A stretch of DNA of 64,000 nt, taken from UBA5239 sp040394635. GTDB lineage: Bacteria > Verrucomicrobiota > Lentisphaeria > Victivallales > Victivallaceae. A model generated the notes under the pieces. The model was not told the origin of the DNA. It saw nothing but the letters and a program-made list of their open reading frames with translations, and did not search any database. Shown here piece after piece: positions 16,465 to 24,571 of this stretch. The first letter of the stretch is position 1. Each line of letters opens with the position of its first letter. The stretch is taken from the NCBI GenBank assembly GCA_040394635.1, contig JBEBRW010000004.1:62001-126000 (forward strand), written 5' to 3'. The position numbers and the translations under genes were made by a program.

Positions 16465-16538
16465 ATGGAACAAATGAGACGAATGGGACATATGGGAGAT
16501 GTTTCCCATTTGTCACATAGGTCCCATCCGTCCCATTA
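16465..16538. repeat. Nonamer repeat hairpin (ATGGGACNN / TCCCATNNN)
   Basis: Four degenerate units of the form ATGGGACNN are followed by the inverse units TCCCATNNN, with a 3-nt turn near 16501-16503. It lies just downstream of the arfB stop and is probably its terminator. Confidence 0.75.
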
Positions 16539-16555
16539 AATTACATGGAGGTATT

Positions 16556-16966
16556 TTATTCCGGTCTGCCGCGGAGGGATTTTTTGGCGGACTGCTTTTT
16601 CTTGCTGTCGAGGCGTTTTTCGATGGAGGCGCGGGTGGGCTTGGTCGGACGGCGCTTGCGCGGTACGATCAGCGCGCCGCGAATGATCGCGGCCAGACGC
16701 TCGCGAGCTTCCTCGCGGTTCAACAGCTGACTGCGGTGAACACGGCTCTCGACAGCCAGCGCGCCGTCCGTGGTCAGCCTGCCGCCCAGGCGTTCGAGCA
16801 GCCGCTCCTTCAGGTCGTCCGGCACGGCGGTGGAATTCGCAATGTTCCAGCTGATCCGGACGGCCGACGAAACCTTGTTCACGTTCTGTCCGCCCGGACC
16901 GGAAGAGAGGATGAACTCCTCCTGAAGTTCGGCGGGCGGAATATTGATTCTGGCGTTGATGATCAT
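16556..16966 (-). CDS. arfB: Alternative ribosome-rescue factor / peptidyl-tRNA hydrolase ArfB
   Basis: ArfB (YaeJ) releases peptides from ribosomes stalled without a stop codon. The 136-aa size fits. The catalytic GGQ is at residues 25-27 (SSGPGGQNVNK). The C-terminal tail is long and very basic (KRRPTKPTRASIEKRLDSKKKQSAKK), the part that enters the empty mRNA channel. The start ATG overlaps the stop of the upstream glycosidase gene by 4 bp (ATGA), so translation is coupled. A full release factor would be over 300 residues, which rules out RF1/RF2. Confidence 0.93.
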   Translation of the reverse strand: MIINARINIPPAELQEEFILSSGPGGQNVNKVSSAVRISWNIANSTAVPDDLKERLLERLGGRLTTDGALAVESRVHRSQLLNREEARERLAAIIRGALIVPRKRRPTKPTRASIEKRLDSKKKQSAKKSLRGRPE

Positions 16967-18282
16967 GGGTTTTTCGCCGGGTATTTCCAGTATTCGGCGG
17001 TAACCTTGGACATACTGTTGCGCATGATGTTATTTTCCGGCGCGAAAATGTGCCGGTAGGAGTAAAAGCACGAACCCCGGATTTCCGGGTATTTGCAGTT
17101 GTAACGCAGCTGATTGGGGATTTCGAGGTGGTTCTGCCAGGCTCCGCCGGTACCGAGCTTGTAGGCGGCGTGGCCGATATACAGCTTGACATTGGTGCCT
17201 CGGACATTGGAAACCCACCAGTCCGTCACCGCGCCGTAAGCGGCGGTGTTGTGGTCAAACGACCAGTAAACCTGCGGGATGATATAGTCGATCCAGTTGC
17301 TGCGGACCCATTTGCGGCTGTCGGCAAACTGCGAGAAATACGACTGCGAACCGCCGGTCAGCGAACCCGCGGCGTGTTTGCTCTGGTTGGCCCAGATGCC
17401 GAAGGGGCTGATGCCGAACTGGACGCTCTTGCCGGTGCGTTTGTTGTGGGCGCGGATGGTGTCGGAGACGCTTTTGATGGCCTTGTCGACGTTGGTGCGG
17501 CGCCATTCGTCCAGCGCCAGCCGGCCGGGATTATTGCGCTGAAACGTGGCGGAGTCCGCATTGCCGACCGGGCTGTAAGGATAGAAATAATCGTCGAAAT
17601 GAATCGCGTCGACATCGTAATTGGTGATCACCTCGCGGACGGTGTCGCTGATGAATTTGACCACCGCCGGTTCGCCGGGGTTCAGGATCAGCATGCGGGT
17701 TTTGCCCACGGGAACATCGAGGACCAGTCCGGGGTTCAGGCGGGCGAAGTTCTTCGAATTCAGGGAGTTCAGGTAGGCGTTCTTGGTGAGCGGAGTATCG
17801 TTGGTCACGCGGTAAGGGTTCATCCAGGCGTGGAACTCGATGCCGCGTTTGTGGGTTTCCTCCACCATGAACTTGAGCGGGTCGAAATTGCCCAGCGCCT
17901 TGCCCTCGGCGCCGGTCATGAACTGCGACCACGGATTCAGTTTCGAGGGGTAAAACGCGTCGTTGGTCGGACGCACCTGAAAAATCAGGGTGTTGAAATT
18001 GGCCCGGCACAGGTTTTCGAGCAGCGCCAGGAAGTCTTTCTGGAACTCCGCCGCGGTGGCGTGCCGGGGAAAGTCGAGGTTCTTGACCGTGGCCACCCAC
18101 ACACCGCGCATTTCCACCGTGGCCGGGCGGTACTGGGCCGGCAGGACCACTTTTTCGCTGGAAAACGTCCCGGCATGGGGTACCTGTTTGCCGGTCCGGA
18201 AACAGGTCAGATACTCATAGGAAACCTGCCCGTGAACCGCGCAAAGGGCGAAAAACAATAAAAACAGTATAAATCTCTTCAT
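16963..18282 (-). CDS. Secreted family 10-like glycosyl hydrolase (GHL10/DUF187)
   Basis: The start is placed at the ATG at 18282, which gives a clean signal peptide (MKRFILFLLFFALCAVHG); the longer frame has no better support. The mature protein begins with the diagnostic EMRGVWVATVKNLDFP block. It follows the GHL10 barrel, with FNTLIFQVRPTNDAFYPS, GIEFHAWMNPYRV, VDAIHFDDYFYPY (Asp pair at a strand end), FGISPFGIW and IDYIIPQVYWSF. Related proteins act on peptidoglycan or other surface glycans; substrate is unproven. 439 aa is normal length. The gene overlaps arfB by 4 bp. Confidence 0.88.
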   Translation of the reverse strand: MKRFILFLLFFALCAVHGQVSYEYLTCFRTGKQVPHAGTFSSEKVVLPAQYRPATVEMRGVWVATVKNLDFPRHATAAEFQKDFLALLENLCRANFNTLIFQVRPTNDAFYPSKLNPWSQFMTGAEGKALGNFDPLKFMVEETHKRGIEFHAWMNPYRVTNDTPLTKNAYLNSLNSKNFARLNPGLVLDVPVGKTRMLILNPGEPAVVKFISDTVREVITNYDVDAIHFDDYFYPYSPVGNADSATFQRNNPGRLALDEWRRTNVDKAIKSVSDTIRAHNKRTGKSVQFGISPFGIWANQSKHAAGSLTGGSQSYFSQFADSRKWVRSNWIDYIIPQVYWSFDHNTAAYGAVTDWWVSNVRGTNVKLYIGHAAYKLGTGGAWQNHLEIPNQLRYNCKYPEIRGSCFYSYRHIFAPENNIMRNSMSKVTAEYWKYPAKNP

Positions 18283-18401
18283 CAATAAAATCTCATTTTC
18301 AATGAATGAAAGATAATACAAAAACCCGGAAATGCAATTTATGATTGGCGGCAAAGCGGGGAATCATGCGATATTTTTGGGCAACTCCGCGGGGAATTGA
18401 T

Positions 18402-18430
18402 TTGACAGGGTTTTGTTCAGACTCTATATT
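18402..18430 (+). promoter_or_regulatory. Sigma-70-type promoter of the four-gene exported family
   Basis: TTGACA (18402-18407), a 17-bp spacer and TATATT (18425-18430) lie 27 bp before the first ATG at 18458, whose ribosome site is CTGGAGG. Confidence 0.8.
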
Positions 18431-18457
18431 ACCTCAATAATAGCTGGAGGAAACAGT

Positions 18458-19033
18458 ATGAAAACGGAAAAAGTCATGGCCACGGCTGCATTGGCTGCCT
18501 CCGTTCTGGCTTTGGTTTTTTCCATGGGCTCCTTCGCCCCCGCGAAACCTCTTCCTCCGGCCGACACCTCCGATTCCGCATATATGGATGATTTTGAGGA
18601 AAAAATTGCGCTGCTCAAGCATTCCGTCGATTTTTATGAAGATCAGGTGAAGCATGGAAAGGCCGGGCAGGACAAAGTGGAAGATACGCGTTTGGAATAT
18701 GACAAAACCCGGTTGGCGCTGCAGCGGTTGAAAACCGGCCGGCGCACCTTCCCGACCTTCGTCGATTCTCTGATGCAGCGGCAGACGGAGCGGCTGCACC
18801 TCGCGCGGATGACCGCCAGGGCGGAGCTCGGTGTCGCGGCGAAGACCGAAGTCAACGAGTGCCGGTTGGACCTGCTGGATACGGAGCTGAGGCTGCAGAT
18901 GCAAACCCGGCGCGTCAGCGCCGAAACACTGCAGAAGGTCGAAGAACTGCTTCGGAGCCAGCCGGACAAAGGGCTGACCGAGGCGCAGGTCGCGGAATTA
19001 GTCGAACTTGAACCGGCCCCTCGCGGCCGTTAA
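18458..19033 (+). CDS. Exported coiled-coil protein, paralogous family member 1
   Basis: Starts MKTEKVMATAALAASVLALVFS, an uncleaved anchor or signal peptide. One copy of an all-helical domain of about 130 residues follows. Landmarks shared with the next three genes are a Y-D-x-x-R/T-x-A-L-Q-R-L-K-T-G-R block (about residues 78-92), a second helical stretch with L-D-x-x-L-R-L-x-x-Q-T-R-R-V, and the tail LTEAQVAELVELEPAPRGR. I do not know this domain. The start at 18458 has CTGGAGG at good distance; an in-frame ATG 45 bp earlier does not. First gene of a same-strand cluster reaching 21834. Confidence 0.75.
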   Translation: MKTEKVMATAALAASVLALVFSMGSFAPAKPLPPADTSDSAYMDDFEEKIALLKHSVDFYEDQVKHGKAGQDKVEDTRLEYDKTRLALQRLKTGRRTFPTFVDSLMQRQTERLHLARMTARAELGVAAKTEVNECRLDLLDTELRLQMQTRRVSAETLQKVEELLRSQPDKGLTEAQVAELVELEPAPRGR

Positions 19034-19050
19034 ATTAAGGTGCAAGGAAA

Positions 19051-19614
19051 ATGATCAAATTCAGAATTATGTGTTCAGTGTTCGCCGCGGTCTGTCTCGT
19101 CGCTCTGCTTGGCGGAGGATGCTGCAACGGCAGCAGACAGGAGAACGCACCGGGCGCGGAGTATGTGGAGAAATTCGGGGAATATGTGACGGTGCTGAAG
19201 CAGAACCATGGAGCCATCCGGGAAGAGTTCAAGGCCGGAAACCGGGACGAGGAAGATTATATTGAGGCGCAGGAGCGGTATGACCTGGCGCGGCTGGCGC
19301 TGCAGCGGTTGAAAACCGGGCGCGGCACGGAAGAGGCTTTCGCCGATTACCTGGTCCGGGTGGAAATGGCGGAGCGGATGCTGGCCAAAGCGAACCGGGA
19401 TTTCCAGCATGGCACCATACCGCCCTCCGAGGTGCTGGAGTGCAAACTGGCGTTGATTGAGGCCGAACTGGAGCTGTTCGATGCGTTGAAAGGGGTTGAG
19501 CCGGGCGCGGTGCAAGCCGCCGTGGAGATCATCAAGAGCCAATCGGATGAAGGGCTCAGCGATGCGCAGATTGCGGAATTAGTCGAGCTTGAACCGGCCC
19601 CGCGCGGCCGTTGA
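19051..19614 (+). CDS. Lipoprotein, paralogous family member 2
   Basis: The signal peptide ends in LLGGGC (Cys24), a lipobox-like site, so the protein is probably membrane anchored by lipid. The rest is one copy of the family domain: YVEKFGEYVTVLKQ, YDLARLALQRLKTGRG and the tail LSDAQIAELVELEPAPRGR. The last 50 bp are nearly identical to the end of the preceding gene, which points to recent duplication or gene conversion. It starts 17 bp after member 1. Function unknown; the repeated helical hairpins could form oligomers in the periplasm. Confidence 0.75.
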   Translation: MIKFRIMCSVFAAVCLVALLGGGCCNGSRQENAPGAEYVEKFGEYVTVLKQNHGAIREEFKAGNRDEEDYIEAQERYDLARLALQRLKTGRGTEEAFADYLVRVEMAERMLAKANRDFQHGTIPPSEVLECKLALIEAELELFDALKGVEPGAVQAAVEIIKSQSDEGLSDAQIAELVELEPAPRGR

Positions 19615-19640
19615 TTCAATATTAACAAAGGATGTCGAAA

Positions 19641-20294
19641 ATGAAGTCGGAAAAACTTGCGGTTACAGTGGCCCTGGCGGCGTCAGTTCTGGCGCTGATC
19701 GTTTCGATTGTCAGTTTCATGGGATCTTCGGGAACTCCGGCGGCGGCCCCGGCAAGCGGCGGCAGGGCCGGAGGCGGCGGCCCCGGCGGAGGAGGGATGG
19801 GCGGTTTCGGCGGGGGCGGCGGCTATGCGCCCGCGCCTGAGTATATCGCCATCGTTGAGGAAAGGGGCACGGTGCTGAAGGCGCAATTCGAAAACGTGAA
19901 AGCGGCATTCAACATGGGTACAATCGTTTTGGATGAATATTTCAATGCGCGCCTGGCTCATGATGAAGGACGGCTGGCGCTGCAGCGCTTGAAGGCCGGG
20001 CGCCGGGCCAGCACGGCTTTTACCGATACCCTTGTCCGGATTGCGGTATTCCAGAAAAATATGGAACTGGCCAAAGCGAGATATGATAACGCCGGATCAA
20101 CCATCGAGGATTATAACAATGCCCGGCTCAAGCTGCTGGATGAAAAATTGCGGCTGCACGAGCAGACGCGCCGGGTTGGCGCGGAAACCATCAAAAAAGC
20201 CGAAGATATCCTCAAGGATTATATTGCCAAAGATCTTACCGACGGGCAGATTGCGGAGCTGGTCGGGCTCGAGCCGACCCGTGGCGGCCGTTAA
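19641..20294 (+). CDS. Membrane-anchored protein with Gly-rich linker, paralogous family member 3
   Basis: The start is set at 19641 (MKSEKLAVT), which has AAAGGA 8 nt upstream; the ATG at 19632 is too close. An N-terminal hydrophobic helix (to about residue 27) is followed by a linker of Gly/Ala/Ser with long Gly runs (about 35-60). The family domain comes next: YIAIVEERGTVLKAQFE, LALQRLKAGRRASTAF, LRLHEQTRRVGAET and the tail LTDGQIAELVGLEPTRGGR. The flexible linker would hold the domain away from the membrane. The linker codons are extremely GC rich compared with the flanking DNA. Confidence 0.75.
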   Translation: MKSEKLAVTVALAASVLALIVSIVSFMGSSGTPAAAPASGGRAGGGGPGGGGMGGFGGGGGYAPAPEYIAIVEERGTVLKAQFENVKAAFNMGTIVLDEYFNARLAHDEGRLALQRLKAGRRASTAFTDTLVRIAVFQKNMELAKARYDNAGSTIEDYNNARLKLLDEKLRLHEQTRRVGAETIKKAEDILKDYIAKDLTDGQIAELVGLEPTRGGR

Positions 20295-20337
20295 ATATGA
20301 ATTTGTAACATTTTTTATTTAAGGAAGGATAAAGAAT

Positions 20338-21834
20338 ATGAACATGCCAAAAATGGTGTCCAAAGTGGTTCGGGGTTCGCTGATCCCGGCGTTCGTCATC
20401 TCCGGTTGTATCGCGCTGGCGGCCGGCGGCTGCAGCTCCACCGATGTGGAAGTCGCCGATCCGTCGATTGCCAAAACCGGGATTTTCTCCCCGGCGTACG
20501 TCGAGAAATACGACGAATACCTGGCGGTGATGAAGCAGTATTACGCCGCGGCGCAGGCCGCAGGCAACAAGGATGAAATCAATCTGGCCAAGGGCGCCTG
20601 CGATGTGGCGCGCCTGGGCCGTTTCATGCTCGATCACGGCAAGCGTCCCGAAGTCGGCTATGCCGCCGAAATGATCACCATCAAAGCCATGGGCGCCTGT
20701 GAAAACAAGCTGAAGGAAGCGGCGTTCCGCGATGATTACTACATCAAAAAAGTGAAGGGTTACGCGCGGATGATGACCGTCAGCGGCGCCGCCGTCAACA
20801 CCGCCTCCGAAATTCTGATGAATTACCCGGCCACGGACCTGACCGACGACCAGCTGCAGACGCTGGCGACGCTGGAAGCCTCCCCGAAACCCTTCGAAGT
20901 CGCCCCCCAGTACACCGGCAAATTCGAGGAACTCTCGGTGGAGCTGACCGGCCTCTACGATGAAGTCAAGACCGGCTACGACGCCGGCAAAAACACCATC
21001 GAAGAACTGGCCACGGTGACCAACCTCGTCGACGAAGCCAATCTCTGCCTGTACCGCCTGAGACAGGGCCGCTCCGCCCGCCCCGGCCTGGCCGAACTCT
21101 ACCTGGCCCGCGAAGTGTCGGACTTCATCCGCAAGTCGCTGCAGGAAAAACTGCGCGCCGACACCGTCACCTACGCCGATATTTTCGCGGAGCTGACCAA
21201 CCACAACCAGAATGAGTTGAACCTGTATCAATTCTGGCAGCTGGACCGGAACCAGCTGCAGCGGCTGAACGGCCTGCGTCTCGGTTATCCGCGTTCGCCG
21301 CTGACCGACTCCCAGTTGAGCGGCCTGGCCGAAATGAAGGCGCGCCGCGCCCCGGCCATCGGCACCCAGGAATATGTCGAAAAATACAAGGAACTGGCCT
21401 CGAACCGTGCTTATATCGTCCGTTTCCTGCAGGCTTACCACACCGCCGGCAAGGCTTCGATGGAAGACCTGATGTACCACACCTATCTGTGGGACCTCGA
21501 CCGTCTGGCACTGGACCGTTTGGAAAAAGGCGAAGCCGCCACCCCCGGTTACCCGGAAGCCCTGCTCTCCACCCGGATCAACGAATATCTCCTGAACAGC
21601 GTGAAGGCGAAGCAGGAAAAAGGCGCCGCCAAGCCCGCCGAGGTTCTCGAAGCCAATGCCAAACTTCTGAAATCCGAGCTTGACGTGATCGAAAAATCAC
21701 AGTCCATGACCCCCGACGCCTTGAAGAAATCCCAGAAAATCGTGGCGAATTATCCCACCGAGGCCCTGCGTGACAACCGCGTCAAGGAACTCTTGACCCT
21801 GGAGAAACAAGTTGTCGTCCCCGAGGAAAAATAA
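20338..21834 (+). CDS. Lipoprotein with three tandem family domains, member 4
   Basis: The signal peptide has an ISGC lipobox (Cys24). The 498-aa protein consists of three diverged copies of the domain found once in the three upstream genes: about residues 53-180, 191-333 and 345-490. Each copy opens with YVEKY or a related helix (AYVEKYDEYLAVMKQ, QEYVEKYKEL), holds an x-L-x-R-L-x-x-G-x-x-x-x-P-G block, and closes with a LTDDQLxxLxxLE-type tail. This organisation shows domain multiplication inside a gene cluster. RBS AAGGAAGG precedes the ATG. I know no family for it; surface or periplasmic scaffold is a guess. Confidence 0.75.
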   Translation: MNMPKMVSKVVRGSLIPAFVISGCIALAAGGCSSTDVEVADPSIAKTGIFSPAYVEKYDEYLAVMKQYYAAAQAAGNKDEINLAKGACDVARLGRFMLDHGKRPEVGYAAEMITIKAMGACENKLKEAAFRDDYYIKKVKGYARMMTVSGAAVNTASEILMNYPATDLTDDQLQTLATLEASPKPFEVAPQYTGKFEELSVELTGLYDEVKTGYDAGKNTIEELATVTNLVDEANLCLYRLRQGRSARPGLAELYLAREVSDFIRKSLQEKLRADTVTYADIFAELTNHNQNELNLYQFWQLDRNQLQRLNGLRLGYPRSPLTDSQLSGLAEMKARRAPAIGTQEYVEKYKELASNRAYIVRFLQAYHTAGKASMEDLMYHTYLWDLDRLALDRLEKGEAATPGYPEALLSTRINEYLLNSVKAKQEKGAAKPAEVLEANAKLLKSELDVIEKSQSMTPDALKKSQKIVANYPTEALRDNRVKELLTLEKQVVVPEEK

Positions 21835-22570
21835 CGGTTTCTCGCTGAGCGAACTGTATGACGGTGCCGCGCCGCTGGTAATCACGGCGCACCGCGGCGC
21901 CTCGTTTCTCTGCCCCGAAAACACCGTTCCGGCCATGGAAAAAGCCGTGGAGTGCGGCGCCCATTTCATCGAATTCGACCTGCGGCTGACCGCGGACGGC
22001 GTCCCGGTGCTGCTGCACGATGAAACCATCGACCGCACGTCCGACGGCAAGGGGCTCCCCGGCGATTACCCGCTGGCGGAGCTGCGCAAATTCAACTTTG
22101 CGTTTAACGAAATCGGCACGCGCTTCGTCGCGATCCCGACCTTCGAAGAAATCCTGCAGCAATTCCGTGCCCGCGCCTGCATGAACATTCAGGTTTACGT
22201 GGGCGACGGCGCGGGCATCGACACCGTATGTGCGCTCTACCGTCAATACGACATGTACGATTACGGCTACCTGACCATTGCCGACTGGAACATCGGCCGC
22301 CGGGTCCGCGCCATCGATCCGAAGATCGACATCTGCATGACCCCCGGCTGGAACCAGCGTTCCACGCCCGAAAACCTGAAACTCTGCCGCGATTTCGGCT
22401 GCCGCTTCGTGCAGCCGGTACGCGAATACAGCAGCAAGGAAACGTTCGATCTTTGCCGCGAACTGGAGTTGCGCGAAAATGTCTTTTTTGCCGACACCCC
22501 GGAGCAAATCCAAGGGCTCACCGCCAAAGGCGCGCGCGGCATCATGACCAACCGCCCAGAGAATTTCTAA
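21812..22570 (+). CDS. Glycerophosphodiester phosphodiesterase-like protein, atypical site
   Basis: GDPDs hydrolyse glycerophosphodiesters in a Ca2+-dependent TIM barrel. Family signatures are present: AHRGASFLCPENT, IEFDLRLTADGVPVLLHDETIDRT and IPTFEEIL, and the C-terminal GARGIMTNRPENF. In most members the next strand reads lNiEiK, where Glu binds the metal. Here it is MNIQVY, so Glu and Lys are Gln and Tyr. Activity may be altered. The start is a TTG at 21812 with GGAGA upstream; it overlaps the preceding gene by 23 bp, and no ATG is available before the conserved HRG. Confidence 0.82.
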   Translation: MSSPRKNNGFSLSELYDGAAPLVITAHRGASFLCPENTVPAMEKAVECGAHFIEFDLRLTADGVPVLLHDETIDRTSDGKGLPGDYPLAELRKFNFAFNEIGTRFVAIPTFEEILQQFRARACMNIQVYVGDGAGIDTVCALYRQYDMYDYGYLTIADWNIGRRVRAIDPKIDICMTPGWNQRSTPENLKLCRDFGCRFVQPVREYSSKETFDLCRELELRENVFFADTPEQIQGLTAKGARGIMTNRPENF

Positions 22571-22639
22571 CCACAGAAGTTTTTCCGGGCGACTCGAACG
22601 AGTAGAATAACGTGATTCTCTACTATCAGTGGATCAGCC

Positions 22640-23395
22640 TTATTTTTCAGGCGGCTGATTTTCTTCTTTGTAGGGGGCGGCGATCATAATCGTTTCATTG
22701 GATTTCCCCTCGTAAAACAATACGATCACCATCTGGTCTTCCGGTACGCACCACAGACTGACAGAGGGATTGCTGTTGCTGAAGCGTCCCCAACCATACT
22801 GTTTGTTCAGCAGGCCATACCATTCGGAAAAACTATTTCCGCTGCGGCTGGATATCCAGCCCGCTTTAAGCATCTCAGACGGGTTTTCCGGTCGATAATC
22901 GGGATTCTGCAAAAAGTTCCTGAGGTCTCCACTGTCCCAGTAGACCGGTTTGGTCATGGTTTGGGTGATTTTAGGCAGAAGCTTATCGACTTTTTCCTGA
23001 TTCTCCGGCAGGTAGTACAACGTTATCGGTGACTGGCCGCCATCCAGGTACGGGCCGCCCCAGAAAAGCACCTCAGGCGGGTTCAATTTCAATAATTCTT
23101 TGGTCTGCAGGGAATTCAGCAATACGGTCGAGCTGAGAACCGCACCGCGTTCTTTCAGAATCACCAGATAGGGATCCGGCACGAAACGCGGGGTAACGAC
23201 GTTGAAGCCATTTTCGCTTTTGGCGTTCTGCGGGCTTTGCACAAAGTTCTTGTATTCCTGAATCTTGCGGAAACAGTACGCATTGTCCGGCAGATCGGGG
23301 AACATATTCGCGCTATCGTCTGGATTCACGCTGCTGCGGCAACCGCTCAACAATACCGCCGCCGTTACGATTACAATCAGGTTCATCAGTTTCAT
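22640..23395 (-). CDS. Hypothetical lipoprotein
   Basis: Starts MKLMNLIVIVTAAVLLSGC: a clear lipobox (LLSGC) makes it a lipoprotein of 251 aa. The mature sequence has no recognised domain; it is mixed alpha/beta with the block VVTPRFVPDPYLVILKERGAVL and several Trp residues. Divergent from another lipoprotein gene at 23532, with which it shares a compact two-promoter region, so the two may be co-regulated. Confidence 0.7.
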   Translation of the reverse strand: MKLMNLIVIVTAAVLLSGCRSSVNPDDSANMFPDLPDNAYCFRKIQEYKNFVQSPQNAKSENGFNVVTPRFVPDPYLVILKERGAVLSSTVLLNSLQTKELLKLNPPEVLFWGGPYLDGGQSPITLYYLPENQEKVDKLLPKITQTMTKPVYWDSGDLRNFLQNPDYRPENPSEMLKAGWISSRSGNSFSEWYGLLNKQYGWGRFSNSNPSVSLWCVPEDQMVIVLFYEGKSNETIMIAAPYKEENQPPEK

Positions 23396-23424
23396 GGCTT
23401 GTCTCCTGTATGTTTTTCTGGAGA

Positions 23425-23481
23425 ATTATATCACATAAAACTGGCAAATGCAATTGTATCGGGAAAATATTCCGTTATAGT
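23425..23481. promoter_or_regulatory. Back-to-back promoters of two lipoprotein genes
   Basis: On the minus strand TTGCAT (23453-23448), 17 bp, TATAAT (23430-23425). On the plus strand TTGTAT (23454-23459), 16 bp, TATAGT (23476-23481). The two -35 boxes touch each other, so the promoters are likely to compete or share an activator. Confidence 0.7.
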
Positions 23482-23531
23482 ATTTCACTGGACGGGTCCT
23501 GTATTATTGCGTAAATCATGAAGGAGAAAAC

Positions 23532-24407
23532 ATGAAGATAACGCGGCTATTCTTATTGGCTCTTGCGGCAGGCATGTTATTTCTGACCGGGTGTACCACT
23601 TATTATAGGTTTAATCATCCGGCAGTTTTCCAAGCTATCGGGACCGAAGATGAATTGACGTTATTTGTTCAGACCTGCCGGGTAAGCGGGACGGATGGAT
23701 ATCATGTTTATGATAACCAGTGGCAATTGGGTAGCGGTGATTTTTTCACTGATGTGATAAGAATTTCCGGAAAAGGCGAAGTCTCCATGCTCCAATTACC
23801 CGAAAGGCCGAGCCTCCGATTAAGAAGTTTTGTGTTTTATCCCTTTTTCAGTGACGGCAAAATCTATTTTATAACGCTGGATGAATATGGGTCTAAGTAT
23901 GTTTATCGGTTTGATGGAGAGAAGATCGTACCGGCTTTCATAATGTATATTTTCGGCACTATGGAAGAGAAAAAGACCGTAATTTATGTTCAGGAACCAC
24001 GACCTTTTCCGGATTTGAAAGAATGGGAGGAGTGTGAAACATCGGATTATCGGGATGGTTTCCGTGATGCCCCGGCGTACCGGATGAGAAACTGGACGAC
24101 ATTTCTGCCGGATATTCCGATGCTCAAAACATTGGATAAAGTTATCATGCTGGAAAAACATTTTCCACTGCTGGATGCTTACAGCCGGGAGCAAGGGGCG
24201 TCAACCATCGCTGTTTCCCAAAAATTGCTCAAGGATGAACGGTTCATCTGGCAGGGCCGGGAAGTCTCGATCAAAGTACCGCCATTCACGATGAAGGATA
24301 AAACGTTCGAGATTATCATCGATATTCCCGGCCTTCTGAAATCGCCCATTATCATTAAAAAAGAAATCAACCGGAATAAACGGGTTTTCTGCTGGGCTCT
24401 GGTCTGA
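23532..24407 (+). CDS. Hypothetical lipoprotein
   Basis: Signal peptide with a LTGC lipobox (MKITRLFLLALAAGMLFLTGC). The remaining 270 residues are beta-rich with no recognised domain; no catalytic motif is visible. A GGAG precedes the ATG at good distance. Codon use and GC content are lower than in the neighbours, which may mean recent acquisition. Divergent from the lipoprotein at 22640-23395. Confidence 0.7.
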   Translation: MKITRLFLLALAAGMLFLTGCTTYYRFNHPAVFQAIGTEDELTLFVQTCRVSGTDGYHVYDNQWQLGSGDFFTDVIRISGKGEVSMLQLPERPSLRLRSFVFYPFFSDGKIYFITLDEYGSKYVYRFDGEKIVPAFIMYIFGTMEEKKTVIYVQEPRPFPDLKEWEECETSDYRDGFRDAPAYRMRNWTTFLPDIPMLKTLDKVIMLEKHFPLLDAYSREQGASTIAVSQKLLKDERFIWQGREVSIKVPPFTMKDKTFEIIIDIPGLLKSPIIIKKEINRNKRVFCWALV

Positions 24408-24430
24408 AATTACTCTATTTTTGAGTTTTT

Positions 24431-24466
24431 GTCCGACGCGTCCGACCAGTCCGACAGGTCCGATAA
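24431..24466 (+). repeat. Nonamer repeats GTCCGACNN
   Basis: Four consecutive 9-bp units (GTCCGACGC, GTCCGACCA, GTCCGACAG, GTCCGATAA) stand between two convergent genes. No inverse block follows here. Confidence 0.8.
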
Positions 24467-24515
24467 CAAACTCACCCAAAACGGCTGTCGAAATGATTGC
24501 GGGCGACGAATTCGA

Positions 24516-24557
24516 CCTTCCCGCGGTGACGGACTGAGTATCCGCCGCGCGGGAAGG
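24516..24557 (-). terminator. GC-rich hairpin 3' of regulator gene
   Basis: CCTTCCCGCG (24516-24525) pairs with CGCGGGAAGG (24548-24557). It lies 15-55 bp beyond the stop of the minus-strand regulator at 24572 and is a likely 3'-end structure, although no strong T-tract follows. Confidence 0.55.
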
Positions 24558-24571
24558 CCTTCCTGTGACTA

